DNA of 14,143 bases. It comes from Planctomycetia bacterium. GTDB taxonomy: Bacteria; Planctomycetota; Planctomycetia; Pirellulales; UBA1268. Below, in pieces: positions 1-6,869 of the stretch. The translations under genes and the position numbers were made by a program. A model generated the notes under the pieces. It did no database searches. It was not told the origin of the DNA and saw only the letters and a program-made list of their open reading frames with translations. The DNA lies in assembly GCA_010027105.1 (NCBI GenBank), contig RGVT01000034.1:1-14143 (forward strand), written 5' to 3'. The first letter of the stretch is position 1. Each line of letters begins with the position of its first letter.

Positions 1-981
1 GCGCACGAGGGCTACTTCCATGTCGATTCGGTCGAGGCCGAGTGGAACCGCGGCCGCGCCGAGGCGCCGAACCTCGGCCACAAGCTCCGGCACAAGGAGG
101 GCTACTTTCCCTGCCCGCCCTCCGACCAGCTGATGGACGTCCGCAACGAGATGATGCTCACGATGATCCAGTGCGGCATCGACGTCGAGGCCCAGCACCA
201 CGAGGTGGCGACGGCCGGCCAGTGCGAGATCGACATGCGGTTCCAGGAGCTCGTCCGCATGGCCGACCAGATGTGCCTTTACAAATACATCGTGAAGAAC
301 GTGGCCCGGCGCCACGGCAAGACGGTCACGTTCATGCCCAAGCCGATCTTCGGCGACAACGGCTCCGGGATGCACACCCACATCTCGCTCTGGAAGGACG
401 GCCACCCGCTCTTCGCGGGCTCGGGCTACGCCGGCCTCTCGGAGATGGCCCTCTTCGCGCTCGGCGGCATCCTGCGGCACGCCCCGGCGTTGCTCGCGAT
501 CACGAATCCCACGACGAACTCCTACAAGCGGCTCGTCCCCGGCTACGAGGCTCCGGTGAACCTCGCCTACTCGCAGCGGAACCGCTCGGCGAGCTGCCGG
601 ATCCCGATGTATTCGGCGAGCCCCAAGACGAAGCGGATCGAATTCCGCTGCCCCGACCCAACCTGCAATCCCTATCTCTCCTTCGCCGCGATCCTGCTGG
701 CCGCGATCGACGGCATCCAGAACAAGTTCAATCCCGGCCCGCCGCTCGACCGCGACATCTACGACCTGCCGCCGGAGGAACTGGCCAAGGTGCCGAAGGC
801 GCCGGGCTCGCTCGACGAGGCCCTCGCCGCCCTCGAGCGCGACCACGACTTTTTGCTGCGCGGCGACGTGTTCACCGACGACGTGATCGCCACCTGGATC
901 CGCTTCAAGCGCGAAAAGGAAATCGACCCGATGCGCCTGCGGCCGCATCCGTACGAGTTCTGCCTGTATTTCGATACCTGA
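1..981 (+). CDS. glnA: Glutamine synthetase type I, 3' part (5' end outside window)
   Basis: Cytosolic enzyme that condenses glutamate and ammonia to glutamine with ATP. The frame is open from base 1 to a TGA at 979-981, giving 326 residues of a family usually about 470 long, so the beta-grasp N-terminus is missing. Visible family signatures are the HHEVATAGQ segment, the NGSGMHTH metal/glutamate loop, the NPTTNSYKRLVPGYEAP block and RIEFRCPDPTCNPYL. The motif DIYDLPPEE carries a Tyr (codon 760-762) at the place of the enterobacterial adenylylation tyrosine, which suggests, without proving, control by GlnE-type adenylylation. The gene converges with the minus-strand fusion gene, with only 10 bp between the two stops and no room for a separate terminator. 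Identification is very secure; only the start lies outside the window. Confidence 0.97.
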   Translation, partial: AHEGYFHVDSVEAEWNRGRAEAPNLGHKLRHKEGYFPCPPSDQLMDVRNEMMLTMIQCGIDVEAQHHEVATAGQCEIDMRFQELVRMADQMCLYKYIVKNVARRHGKTVTFMPKPIFGDNGSGMHTHISLWKDGHPLFAGSGYAGLSEMALFALGGILRHAPALLAITNPTTNSYKRLVPGYEAPVNLAYSQRNRSASCRIPMYSASPKTKRIEFRCPDPTCNPYLSFAAILLAAIDGIQNKFNPGPPLDRDIYDLPPEELAKVPKAPGSLDEALAALERDHDFLLRGDVFTDDVIATWIRFKREKEIDPMRLRPHPYEFCLYFDT

Positions 982-991
982 CGAGCGAAGG

Positions 992-2089
992 TCACCGCAC
1001 GCTGAAGCGGTGCACCATGGTGTGGCGGTAGGTTTCGCCGGGATCGAGCCGCACGGTCGGCCAGTCGCGATGGTGGACGCTGTCGGGGAACTTCTGCGTT
1101 TCGAGGCAGACCGCGGACTGCCTGGCGTAAGGGATGCCGCCTTTGCCCTGCACGCTGCCGTCGAGGTAGTTGCCCGTGTAGACCTGGATGCCCGGCTGGT
1201 CGGAGAGCACTTCGAGCGTGCGGCCGCTGGCCGGGTCGCGAAGCATGGCCACCGACCGGAGGCGGCCGTCGGGCTTCCAGCCGCGGACGATGTAGTTGTG
1301 ATCGATGCCACCCGGGTTGTTCCCGTCGGAGGTCGGGGGCAGGCCGTCGATCGCCGTGCCGAGCGTGGCGACGGGGGCGCGCTCGGGCCGGAGGTCGAAC
1401 GGCGTGCCGGCGACGGCCGCAAAGGTCCCCGTCGGTATGCCCCCCGCATCGACGGGAAGATACTCGTCGGCCGTCACGGAGAGCTCGTGGCCGCGGATCG
1501 TCCCCGGGGCCTCGCCGGCGAGGTTCCAGTAGGAGTGATGGACGAGGTTGACGATCGTCGGGGCATCGGCCGTGGCCGACATCTCGACCCACAGCTCGCC
1601 ATCGGGCGTGAGCGTGTAGGTGACGCGGGCCGTGACGGCGCCGGGATAGCCCTCGTCGCCGGCGGGCGAGACGACCTCGAAGTCGACGGCCGGCCCGCGG
1701 TCGGATAGCCGGGGTGTGGCCTTCCAGAGTTTCTTGTCGAAGCCGACCAGGCCCCCGTGCAGATGGTTGGCGCCATTGTTCTTCGCGAGCGAGTAGGTCT
1801 TGCCATCGAGATCGAACGTGCCGCCGGCGATGCGGTTGGCCACGCGGCCGCAGGTGGCGCCGAAGTAGGGGTGCGTGCCGAGATACCCGGCCAGATCGTC
1901 GCAGCCGAGGACGACGTCGACGGGCCGGCCGTTGGCGGCAGGGACGAGCATGCGCACGAGGATCGCGCCGTAGTCGGTGATCTCGGCCCGCCAGCCGCCC
2001 GGCACTTCGAGCGTGTAGAGTGAACATATGCGGCCGTCGGGAAGCGTGCCGAACGGGCGGGCCGTGGGTGCGTGCAGCGGCGTCTTCAT
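992..2089 (-). CDS. galM: Galactose mutarotase (aldose 1-epimerase), possible separate product from an internal start
   Basis: This is the C-terminal part of the fusion read from its own ATG, 365 residues, close to the usual length of a free-standing mutarotase. It starts MKTPLHAPTARPFGTLPDG, and the FGTLPDG segment is where family members normally begin. The enzyme interconverts alpha and beta anomers of galactose and other aldoses. The expected catalytic residues are present: His111 in NHLHGG, His185 just before SYWNL (general acid) and Glu330 in CLETQ (general base). GGAGGA at 2100-2105 lies 10 nt before this ATG, so independent translation is plausible. The protein would then lack a signal peptide and stay in the cytoplasm, unlike the fused form. 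Whether it is made is not decidable from sequence; the enzyme identity is secure. Confidence 0.5.
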   Translation of the reverse strand: MKTPLHAPTARPFGTLPDGRICSLYTLEVPGGWRAEITDYGAILVRMLVPAANGRPVDVVLGCDDLAGYLGTHPYFGATCGRVANRIAGGTFDLDGKTYSLAKNNGANHLHGGLVGFDKKLWKATPRLSDRGPAVDFEVVSPAGDEGYPGAVTARVTYTLTPDGELWVEMSATADAPTIVNLVHHSYWNLAGEAPGTIRGHELSVTADEYLPVDAGGIPTGTFAAVAGTPFDLRPERAPVATLGTAIDGLPPTSDGNNPGGIDHNYIVRGWKPDGRLRSVAMLRDPASGRTLEVLSDQPGIQVYTGNYLDGSVQGKGGIPYARQSAVCLETQKFPDSVHHRDWPTVRLDPGETYRHTMVHRFSVR

Positions 2090-3076
2090 CGGCGGGATGT
2101 CCTCCGGAATGGTGGCAGCGGGGCGCGGGTGTGTGGAGTGACGTTCCAGGGAAGGAAACGGCCATGTTCCGAACCGCACCCGGACGTCGGGATGCGTGGT
2201 GTAGAGGCGGTAGCGTTCGCCGTCGTGCACGAGCGTGGCGCTCGACCGCTTCGGCGCCTCCGGATCGACCGGCAGGAGCGGGTTGGCCGCGTACTTCGTC
2301 CAGTGGACGAGGTCGGTGCTGGTGGCGACGCAGGTCTGCCAGGCGGCACGGTCCTCCCGCGGGCTCGCGTGATAGAAGGCGTAGCAGCGGCCAGCGTGCC
2401 GCACGATCTGGTCGACGGCGATCGCGTGCAGGTCGTAGGGCTCGGGGCCGCAGGCCAGCACGGGCTCGTCGGAGACGTTCGTGAACACGCGGCCGTCGCG
2501 CGAGGTCGCGAGCCACACGCCGCGGTCCATCCGCTCATAATAGAGGTGCCAGACGCCGCGTTCGAGCCACACCGCCGGCGTGCCTCGCGGCCCGTCGGGA
2601 ATCGGCCCGCCCGCGGCCAGGCGGATCTCGAGCGGGCCGCAGCGCCGCCAGCGCAGGCCGTCGCACGACACGAGCAGGTGGGCGATGTCGTGCTCGCCCT
2701 CGGCGAACATCCGATACCACCCGGCGTGCCGCACGACGCACACGTCCTCGACCCAGGCGTCGCGCACGAGCGGATTGGCGGACGACCGCGTCCAGTTGAG
2801 GCCGTCGGCGCTCGTGGCCAGGCCGAGGCGGCGCACTGTGTCGCGGTCGGGGTTCGAGCCCGTGTACCAGAGCGACCAGCGGCTCCCGTCGCGCCGGATC
2901 CAGCCCCGTTCGCGGAGATCGCGATCCCAGGCGTCGGGCCCGCCGCCGGCGAAGAGCGGCTGTGGCGATGGCGGGCCAAACTCGACGAGCTCCGGCGGGA
3001 ACGGCTCGCTGGCCTGCGCGAGCGCGGTGAACAGCACGAGAGCGATGGTGGAGAAACGCAGCACGGCGACTGGCAT
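992..3076 (-). CDS. Secreted GH32/43-like beta-propeller fused in frame to galactose mutarotase
   Basis: One open frame of 694 codons joins two domains. Residues 1 to about 22 form a signal peptide (hydrophobic FSTIALVLFTALAQA, likely cut after AQA). Residues of about 30-300 carry four blade-like repeats (ATSADGLNW, VSCDGLRW, ATSRDGRVF, ATSTDLVHW) typical of five-bladed propeller glycosidases (GH32/43/68/130 type); I cannot assign a substrate. A linker of about 28 residues leads to an aldose 1-epimerase domain (about 330-694) with NHLHGG, HHSYWNL and CLETQKF. The start ATG at 3076 has no clear Shine-Dalgarno but directly precedes the signal peptide. The likely role is release and anomer conversion of sugars outside the cytoplasm (inference). 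Alternatively the mutarotase is also made separately from the internal ATG at 2089, or a lost stop codon joined two genes. I see no stop in any frame across the junction. Confidence 0.8.
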   Translation of the reverse strand: MPVAVLRFSTIALVLFTALAQASEPFPPELVEFGPPSPQPLFAGGGPDAWDRDLRERGWIRRDGSRWSLWYTGSNPDRDTVRRLGLATSADGLNWTRSSANPLVRDAWVEDVCVVRHAGWYRMFAEGEHDIAHLLVSCDGLRWRRCGPLEIRLAAGGPIPDGPRGTPAVWLERGVWHLYYERMDRGVWLATSRDGRVFTNVSDEPVLACGPEPYDLHAIAVDQIVRHAGRCYAFYHASPREDRAAWQTCVATSTDLVHWTKYAANPLLPVDPEAPKRSSATLVHDGERYRLYTTHPDVRVRFGTWPFPSLERHSTHPRPAATIPEDIPPMKTPLHAPTARPFGTLPDGRICSLYTLEVPGGWRAEITDYGAILVRMLVPAANGRPVDVVLGCDDLAGYLGTHPYFGATCGRVANRIAGGTFDLDGKTYSLAKNNGANHLHGGLVGFDKKLWKATPRLSDRGPAVDFEVVSPAGDEGYPGAVTARVTYTLTPDGELWVEMSATADAPTIVNLVHHSYWNLAGEAPGTIRGHELSVTADEYLPVDAGGIPTGTFAAVAGTPFDLRPERAPVATLGTAIDGLPPTSDGNNPGGIDHNYIVRGWKPDGRLRSVAMLRDPASGRTLEVLSDQPGIQVYTGNYLDGSVQGKGGIPYARQSAVCLETQKFPDSVHHRDWPTVRLDPGETYRHTMVHRFSVR
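2100..2105 (-). promoter_or_regulatory. Internal Shine-Dalgarno before the mutarotase ATG
   Basis: GGAGGA on the minus strand, 10 nt upstream of the ATG at 2089 and inside the linker of the fusion gene. The spacing is slightly long but usable. It is a better ribosome site than anything before the full-length start at 3076, which supports an internal start or an ancestral two-gene arrangement. It could also be chance, since the codons simply encode Pro-Glu-Asp. Confidence 0.45.
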
Positions 3077-3256
3077 CGGCGTCAAGGATACGGTCTGCCG
3101 GCGAGGGTTGAAGCCCGCATGCGGCGATCGCGGATCGCGCGGGCCCGGGCGGCCTGAGCGGCGCGTGCAGGGGACGCCGCGGAACTCGCGCGAGGGCTTC
3201 CGCTGGCCCCACCGCGGCCGATCGCCTATCCTGAACTGATTTGAAACGAGGAACCC
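3077..3256. promoter_or_regulatory. Divergent intergenic region between the fusion gene and the sulfite reductase
   Basis: These 180 bp lie between two outward-facing starts (3076 minus, 3257 plus) and must hold both promoters unless they lie inside genes. A weak -10-like TATCCT (3227-3232) sits about 25 bp before the plus-strand ATG without a convincing -35. GAGGAA at 3248-3253 is the ribosome site of the sulfite reductase, with a short 3 nt spacer. I found no clear operator palindrome or riboswitch fold. Confidence 0.35.
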
Positions 3257-5032
3257 ATGGCCGACGAATCGTCCCCCGCTGCAGCCGCCAAGCCCAGCGC
3301 CGTCGAGGTCGCCAAGGCGGCGAGCGACTACCTCCGCGGCGACATCGCCAAGGAACTCGTGGACCGGGCCCCCGGATTCGGCAAGCCGTCGATCCACCTG
3401 CTCAAGAACTTCGGCACCTACCAGCAGGACGACCGCGAGACCCGCAAGGCCGTCGACGGCAAGAAGAGCGAGCGGCAGATCTCGTTCATGATCCGCACCT
3501 GCGTGCCGGGCGGAAAACTCTCCGCCGAGCAACTCCTCGCCGCGATCGACATGGGGGACGAACTGGGCAACGGCACGATCCGGCTCACGACCCGCCAGTC
3601 GATCCAGCACCACGGCGTCGTGAAGGGGGATCTCAAGGACTTCATGCAAAAGGTGCACGCCAACCATCTGACGACGCTCGCGGCCTGCGGCGACGTCGAG
3701 CGCAACATCATGTGCTGCCCGGCGCCGCTCCACGGCAATCCGATTCGCGACGAGATGCAGGCCACGCTCGACGAGTTGGCGAAGCACCTCGCCCCGCGGA
3801 CGCGGGCCTACTACGAGATCTGGCTCACCGATCCCGACACCGGTGAGAAGACGCTCGCGGGAGGCAACGCGAAGGACGCGGTCGTGGAGCCGGCCGGCGT
3901 GGTCGAGCACGAGCCCATTTATGGCCGCACGTATCTTCCCCGGAAGTTCAAGACGGCCTTCGCGCTGCCCGAGGACAACTGCACCGACGTCTACGCCAAC
4001 GATCTCGGGTTCATCGTCGTCCACGAACATGGAACAATCCTGGGCTACAACGTGCTCGCCGGCGGCGGCATGGGCGTGACGCCGAGCGCCGCGAAGACGT
4101 TTCCCGCCTTGGCGAAGAGGCTCGGCTTCGTGCCGCCGGAGGACGTGCTCGCGATCGCCGAGGCGATCGTCAAGGTGCAGCGCGACTACGGCAACCGCTC
4201 GGATCGGAAAGTCGCCCGGCTCAAGTACACGATCCACACCATGGGCCTGGAAAACTTCCGCAAGAAGGTCGAGGAATACTTCGGCAAGCCGCTCGCCCCC
4301 TGCCATCCGGCCGACGTCCACGGCTTCGACGACCACATCGGCTGGCACGAGCAGGGCGACGGAAAATTCTTCTACGGGTTCAACGTCGAGAATGGCCGCG
4401 TTCACGACACGGGCGACTTCAAACTCAAGACGGCCCTCAGGCGCATCCTCCGCGAGATCAAGTCCGGCGTGCGGATCACCGCCCACCAGAGCCTCTTGTT
4501 CACCGACCTGTCCATCACCGACCGCGAGCGGATCGCGAAGATCCTCCACGACCACGGCGTGAAGACGTCCGAAGAAATTTCTACGCTCCGCCGCTGGAGC
4601 ATGGCCTGCGTGGCCCTCCCCACCTGCAGCCTCGCGGTCGCCGAGAGCGAGCGGGTGCTCCCCGGGCTCATCGATTCGCTCGAGCCGGAGGTGGCGAAAC
4701 TCGGTCTCGCGAATGACGCCTTCACGCTCAGGATGACGGGCTGCCCCAACGCCTGCGCCCGCCCCTACAACTCCGACATCGGGATCGTCGGCCGGACGCT
4801 CGGCAAGTACACGATCTTCCTCGGCGGCCGGCTCCTCGGCGACCGGCTCAACGAGCACTACAAGGACGTCGTGCCGTTCGAGGAGCTTTCACAGGAGATC
4901 ACTGCCGTCCTCGCCTGCTACAAGGCGGAGCGGCACGCCGGGGAGACGCTCGGCGACTTCTGCCACAGGAAGGGTGTCGACGGCGTGCGAAAGTGGGCCG
5001 ACGAGTGGCTCGCCGGCGCCCGCGGTCGCTAG
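3257..5032 (+). CDS. cysI: Assimilatory sulfite reductase, siroheme/4Fe-4S hemoprotein
   Basis: A 591-residue enzyme reducing sulfite to sulfide by six electrons in cysteine biosynthesis, in the cytoplasm. Two ferredoxin-like half-domain repeats typical of the sulfite/nitrite reductase family can be followed: the YLRGDIAKEL start, RLTTRQSIQHHG (siroheme contact Arg), the TYLPRKFKTAFALP block and YGNRSDRKVARLKYT. The cluster ligands are Cys451 and Cys457 (ACVALPTC, C-x5-C) with Cys496 and Cys500 (TGCPNAC, C-x3-C). RQSIQHHG is closer to sulfite than nitrite reductases, and the overall pattern follows CysI and plant/cyanobacterial Sir. No flavoprotein CysJ lies nearby, so the electron donor may be ferredoxin rather than NADPH (inference). 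Residues of about 196-216 add sequence absent from E. coli CysI as I recall it. ATG 3257 has GAGGAA just upstream. Confidence 0.93.
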   Translation: MADESSPAAAAKPSAVEVAKAASDYLRGDIAKELVDRAPGFGKPSIHLLKNFGTYQQDDRETRKAVDGKKSERQISFMIRTCVPGGKLSAEQLLAAIDMGDELGNGTIRLTTRQSIQHHGVVKGDLKDFMQKVHANHLTTLAACGDVERNIMCCPAPLHGNPIRDEMQATLDELAKHLAPRTRAYYEIWLTDPDTGEKTLAGGNAKDAVVEPAGVVEHEPIYGRTYLPRKFKTAFALPEDNCTDVYANDLGFIVVHEHGTILGYNVLAGGGMGVTPSAAKTFPALAKRLGFVPPEDVLAIAEAIVKVQRDYGNRSDRKVARLKYTIHTMGLENFRKKVEEYFGKPLAPCHPADVHGFDDHIGWHEQGDGKFFYGFNVENGRVHDTGDFKLKTALRRILREIKSGVRITAHQSLLFTDLSITDRERIAKILHDHGVKTSEEISTLRRWSMACVALPTCSLAVAESERVLPGLIDSLEPEVAKLGLANDAFTLRMTGCPNACARPYNSDIGIVGRTLGKYTIFLGGRLLGDRLNEHYKDVVPFEELSQEITAVLACYKAERHAGETLGDFCHRKGVDGVRKWADEWLAGARGR

Positions 5033-5089
5033 AGCGGCCTCGCCGCGGAGACGGACAGGCGAGGGGGTCGGCGAACGCTCGACGAGCCT

Positions 5090-5106
5090 TGGGCTGCCGC
5101 AGCCCA
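5090..5106. terminator. Weak hairpin between convergent genes
   Basis: TGGGCT-gccgc-AGCCCA forms a 6 bp stem in the 110 bp gap between the convergent stops of the sulfite reductase (5032) and the alkaline phosphatase (5143). The nearest T run (TTTT, 5118-5121) is about 11 nt past the stem, so this is at best a poor intrinsic terminator. The rest of the gap shows nothing I can name. Confidence 0.25.
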
Positions 5107-5142
5107 CGCGAGGAGACTTTTGCCGCCCCCGAGCCGGCAGCG

Positions 5143-6861
5143 TTACCGAGCGAAGGCGGCCGGATCGGTGAGCACGAACAGGTGGCCGTGGTCGCTCGTC
5201 ACGATCACGGCCGTGTCGGCCCAGCCGCCGTGGGTCTCGATCCAGCGAAAGATGGCCCGCACGGCCGCGTCGCCGCTCTTCACGGCGCCGATTGCATTGT
5301 CGATGTTGTTGGCGTGGCAGGCCCAGTCGACGTCGCCCGCCTCCACCATCAGCCAGAAGGCGCCCCGCGCGGCGAGCACGTCGAGGGCGGCGGTCGCCAT
5401 CTCGGCGAGCGTGGGGTTTTCCGTGATGTCGGCGGGCGTGTAGCGGATCGGCGCGCTGTACTTCTTCTTGAGCCCCTCGAGTTTCTCGCGCACGGCCGGA
5501 TCCACCACCACCGGATCGAACCGGCCGTCGGCCGTCGCGAACGGCAGATGCCCCTCGCCCGCCCCGAAGAACCCGAACAGCCGCCGCCCGTCGGCGACGC
5601 ATGCCCTCGCCGCCTCCGCGAGCACGTCGGCCCCGCGGCGGCCAGGCGTGCGCAGGGCGAGGCGGTAGCGGCCGCCGCCGGCCACGTCGATCGCCGCGAG
5701 GGTCGATTCGGCAACGTACTTGTTGCCGGGCTCGAAGTTGGCTCCCTGCCCCTTGTCTTCACGGACGTCGGCGCCGAATCCGCCGCCCACGAGCACGTCG
5801 AGCCCCGGCAGGGGCTCGGTGCGGTGGGAGATCGAGGGTAGGCCGAGCTGGTCGCGGGCGATGTCCTGGTAGTCGTCGCGGCTGACGTTGTTGGCATACG
5901 CGCAGGCCGGCGTGGCGTGCGACACCGGCACGCTCGACACGGCGCCCACCGCGAAGCCCTGCCGCTGGAGCGTGACGGCGACGGATTCGAGCGATGCTCC
6001 GTCGGGATCGACGCCGATTGCGTCGTTGTAGGTCTTGCGGCCGCTGCACAGGCTCGTCGCCGAGGCGGCCGAGTCGGTGACCGCGTGCGGCCGCTCGCGG
6101 CTGCGCCCGGTGAGGTAGCGGAGATCGACCCGGGTGTCCCACGGCGTCGCGCCGCCGAGCGCGGCGTCGTAGCCGCCCCCCGTCGTGCCGCCGGGATTCT
6201 TCACCGCCTGGGCGTCGACGTCGAAGGTCGTGCCGTCGTTGGCGGGGCTCGTGACGCAGAAGCCGAAGTCGGTCGGCGCACCGCGATAATCCTGGAAGGA
6301 AAAACCGGTGCCGCGGCCGGACGCGTAGGCGTCGCGGCCGGTGGCGGCGATCGCCGCCGTGCGCGTCGTCGTCCAGTCGAGGCCGTCGAAGACGACGAGG
6401 ATGATCCTCTTGGTGCCGGCGGCGGCGGCGGCGAGCTGCAGGCGATGGATGTCGGTCTGGTCGAAGTAGTCGGCTGCGGGATTGAGCGTCCCCTCGGGCA
6501 GGCGGCCGTAGAGCGCTTCGAGGCGCGCGGCGTCTCGGTAGGGGCTCTTCGAGCCGGCGACTGCGTCGAGAGTGAGCCCGAACGTGTAGACCGGTATCAG
6601 CCGGTTCGAATGGTTCGACCACTCGACGAAGCGTTCGGCCACGGCGCCCCAGTGGCCCCACGCCGCGCGGCCGGTCTGCTCGGCCTCCCGCTCGAGGTCG
6701 GCCACGCGATCAGCCGGGGCCGGCGGGGCGCGCCCGCCGCCGGCTTGGCATACCCAGCCTACGAACCCGGCCGCGGCGAAGAAAAAAAAGGTGACAGCCA
6801 CCAAATCTGGGAGGTTTGGGAGGCAGGCTTTCCTGTCTTGCCCAGATTTGGTGGCTGTCAC
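5143..6861 (-). CDS. Exported alkaline phosphatase family protein (start uncertain)
   Basis: A metal-dependent phosphomonoesterase of the E. coli PhoA superfamily. Numbered from the GTG at 6861 (572 residues), the visible active-site motifs are VFDGLDW (metal Asp), TDSAASATS with nucleophile Ser264 (almost identical to the E. coli motif), SVPVSHATPAC, EAGDVDWACHANNIDNAI (metal Asp and His) and VTSDHGH. DRVADLEREAEQ followed by WGHWG and HSNRLIPVYTFG resembles planctomycete homologues. No in-frame ATG exists near a sensible N-terminus. GTG 6861 lies 8 nt after the acetyltransferase stop, has a weak AGGG before it and gives a basic n-region plus a hydrophobic VAVTFFFFAAAGFVGWV stretch, so a signal peptide. 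GTG 6801 and GTG 6705 are alternatives; the last would lose the signal. The first 20-odd codons are encoded by the inverted repeat. Function is secure, start is not. Confidence 0.9.
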   Translation of the reverse strand: MTATKSGQDRKACLPNLPDLVAVTFFFFAAAGFVGWVCQAGGGRAPPAPADRVADLEREAEQTGRAAWGHWGAVAERFVEWSNHSNRLIPVYTFGLTLDAVAGSKSPYRDAARLEALYGRLPEGTLNPAADYFDQTDIHRLQLAAAAAGTKRIILVVFDGLDWTTTRTAAIAATGRDAYASGRGTGFSFQDYRGAPTDFGFCVTSPANDGTTFDVDAQAVKNPGGTTGGGYDAALGGATPWDTRVDLRYLTGRSRERPHAVTDSAASATSLCSGRKTYNDAIGVDPDGASLESVAVTLQRQGFAVGAVSSVPVSHATPACAYANNVSRDDYQDIARDQLGLPSISHRTEPLPGLDVLVGGGFGADVREDKGQGANFEPGNKYVAESTLAAIDVAGGGRYRLALRTPGRRGADVLAEAARACVADGRRLFGFFGAGEGHLPFATADGRFDPVVVDPAVREKLEGLKKKYSAPIRYTPADITENPTLAEMATAALDVLAARGAFWLMVEAGDVDWACHANNIDNAIGAVKSGDAAVRAIFRWIETHGGWADTAVIVTSDHGHLFVLTDPAAFAR

Positions 6862-6867
6862 CTTTTT
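6785..6867. repeat. Perfect 27 bp inverted repeat with 29 nt loop (REP/MITE-like element, possible bidirectional terminator)
   Basis: Left arm 6785-6811 and right arm 6841-6867 are exact reverse complements. Each arm contains GGTGACAGCCACC, itself a small GGTG/CACC hairpin, so two inverted mini-palindromes flank the loop as in BIME-type REP pairs. The loop carries a further hairpin (AGGCAGG-cttt-CCTGTCT, one G-T wobble). Both outer ends are A/T runs: minus-strand transcripts would end the stem with eight U (6782-6789) and plus-strand ones with five U. The element begins 2 nt after the TAG stop of the acetyltransferase gene, and on the minus strand that stop sits in GTAG, the foot motif of RAYT-mobilised REPs. 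No transposase gene is in the window, so mobility is inference. Confidence 0.85.
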
Positions 6868-6869
6868 CC

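Noticed and set aside
759..2516. Minus-strand open frame of 585 codons across the glutamine synthetase end
   Set aside because: Arg-rich out-of-frame shadow of the mutarotase and antisense of glutamine synthetase; no family motif.
3418..3765. Small antisense frame inside the sulfite reductase gene
   Set aside because: No ribosome site, no recognisable motif; a by-product of codon bias.
992..4858. Minus-strand open frame of 1288 codons
   Set aside because: Only the part below 3076 is coding. The rest is the antisense of the sulfite reductase gene, open because high-GC codon use leaves few stops on the opposite strand.
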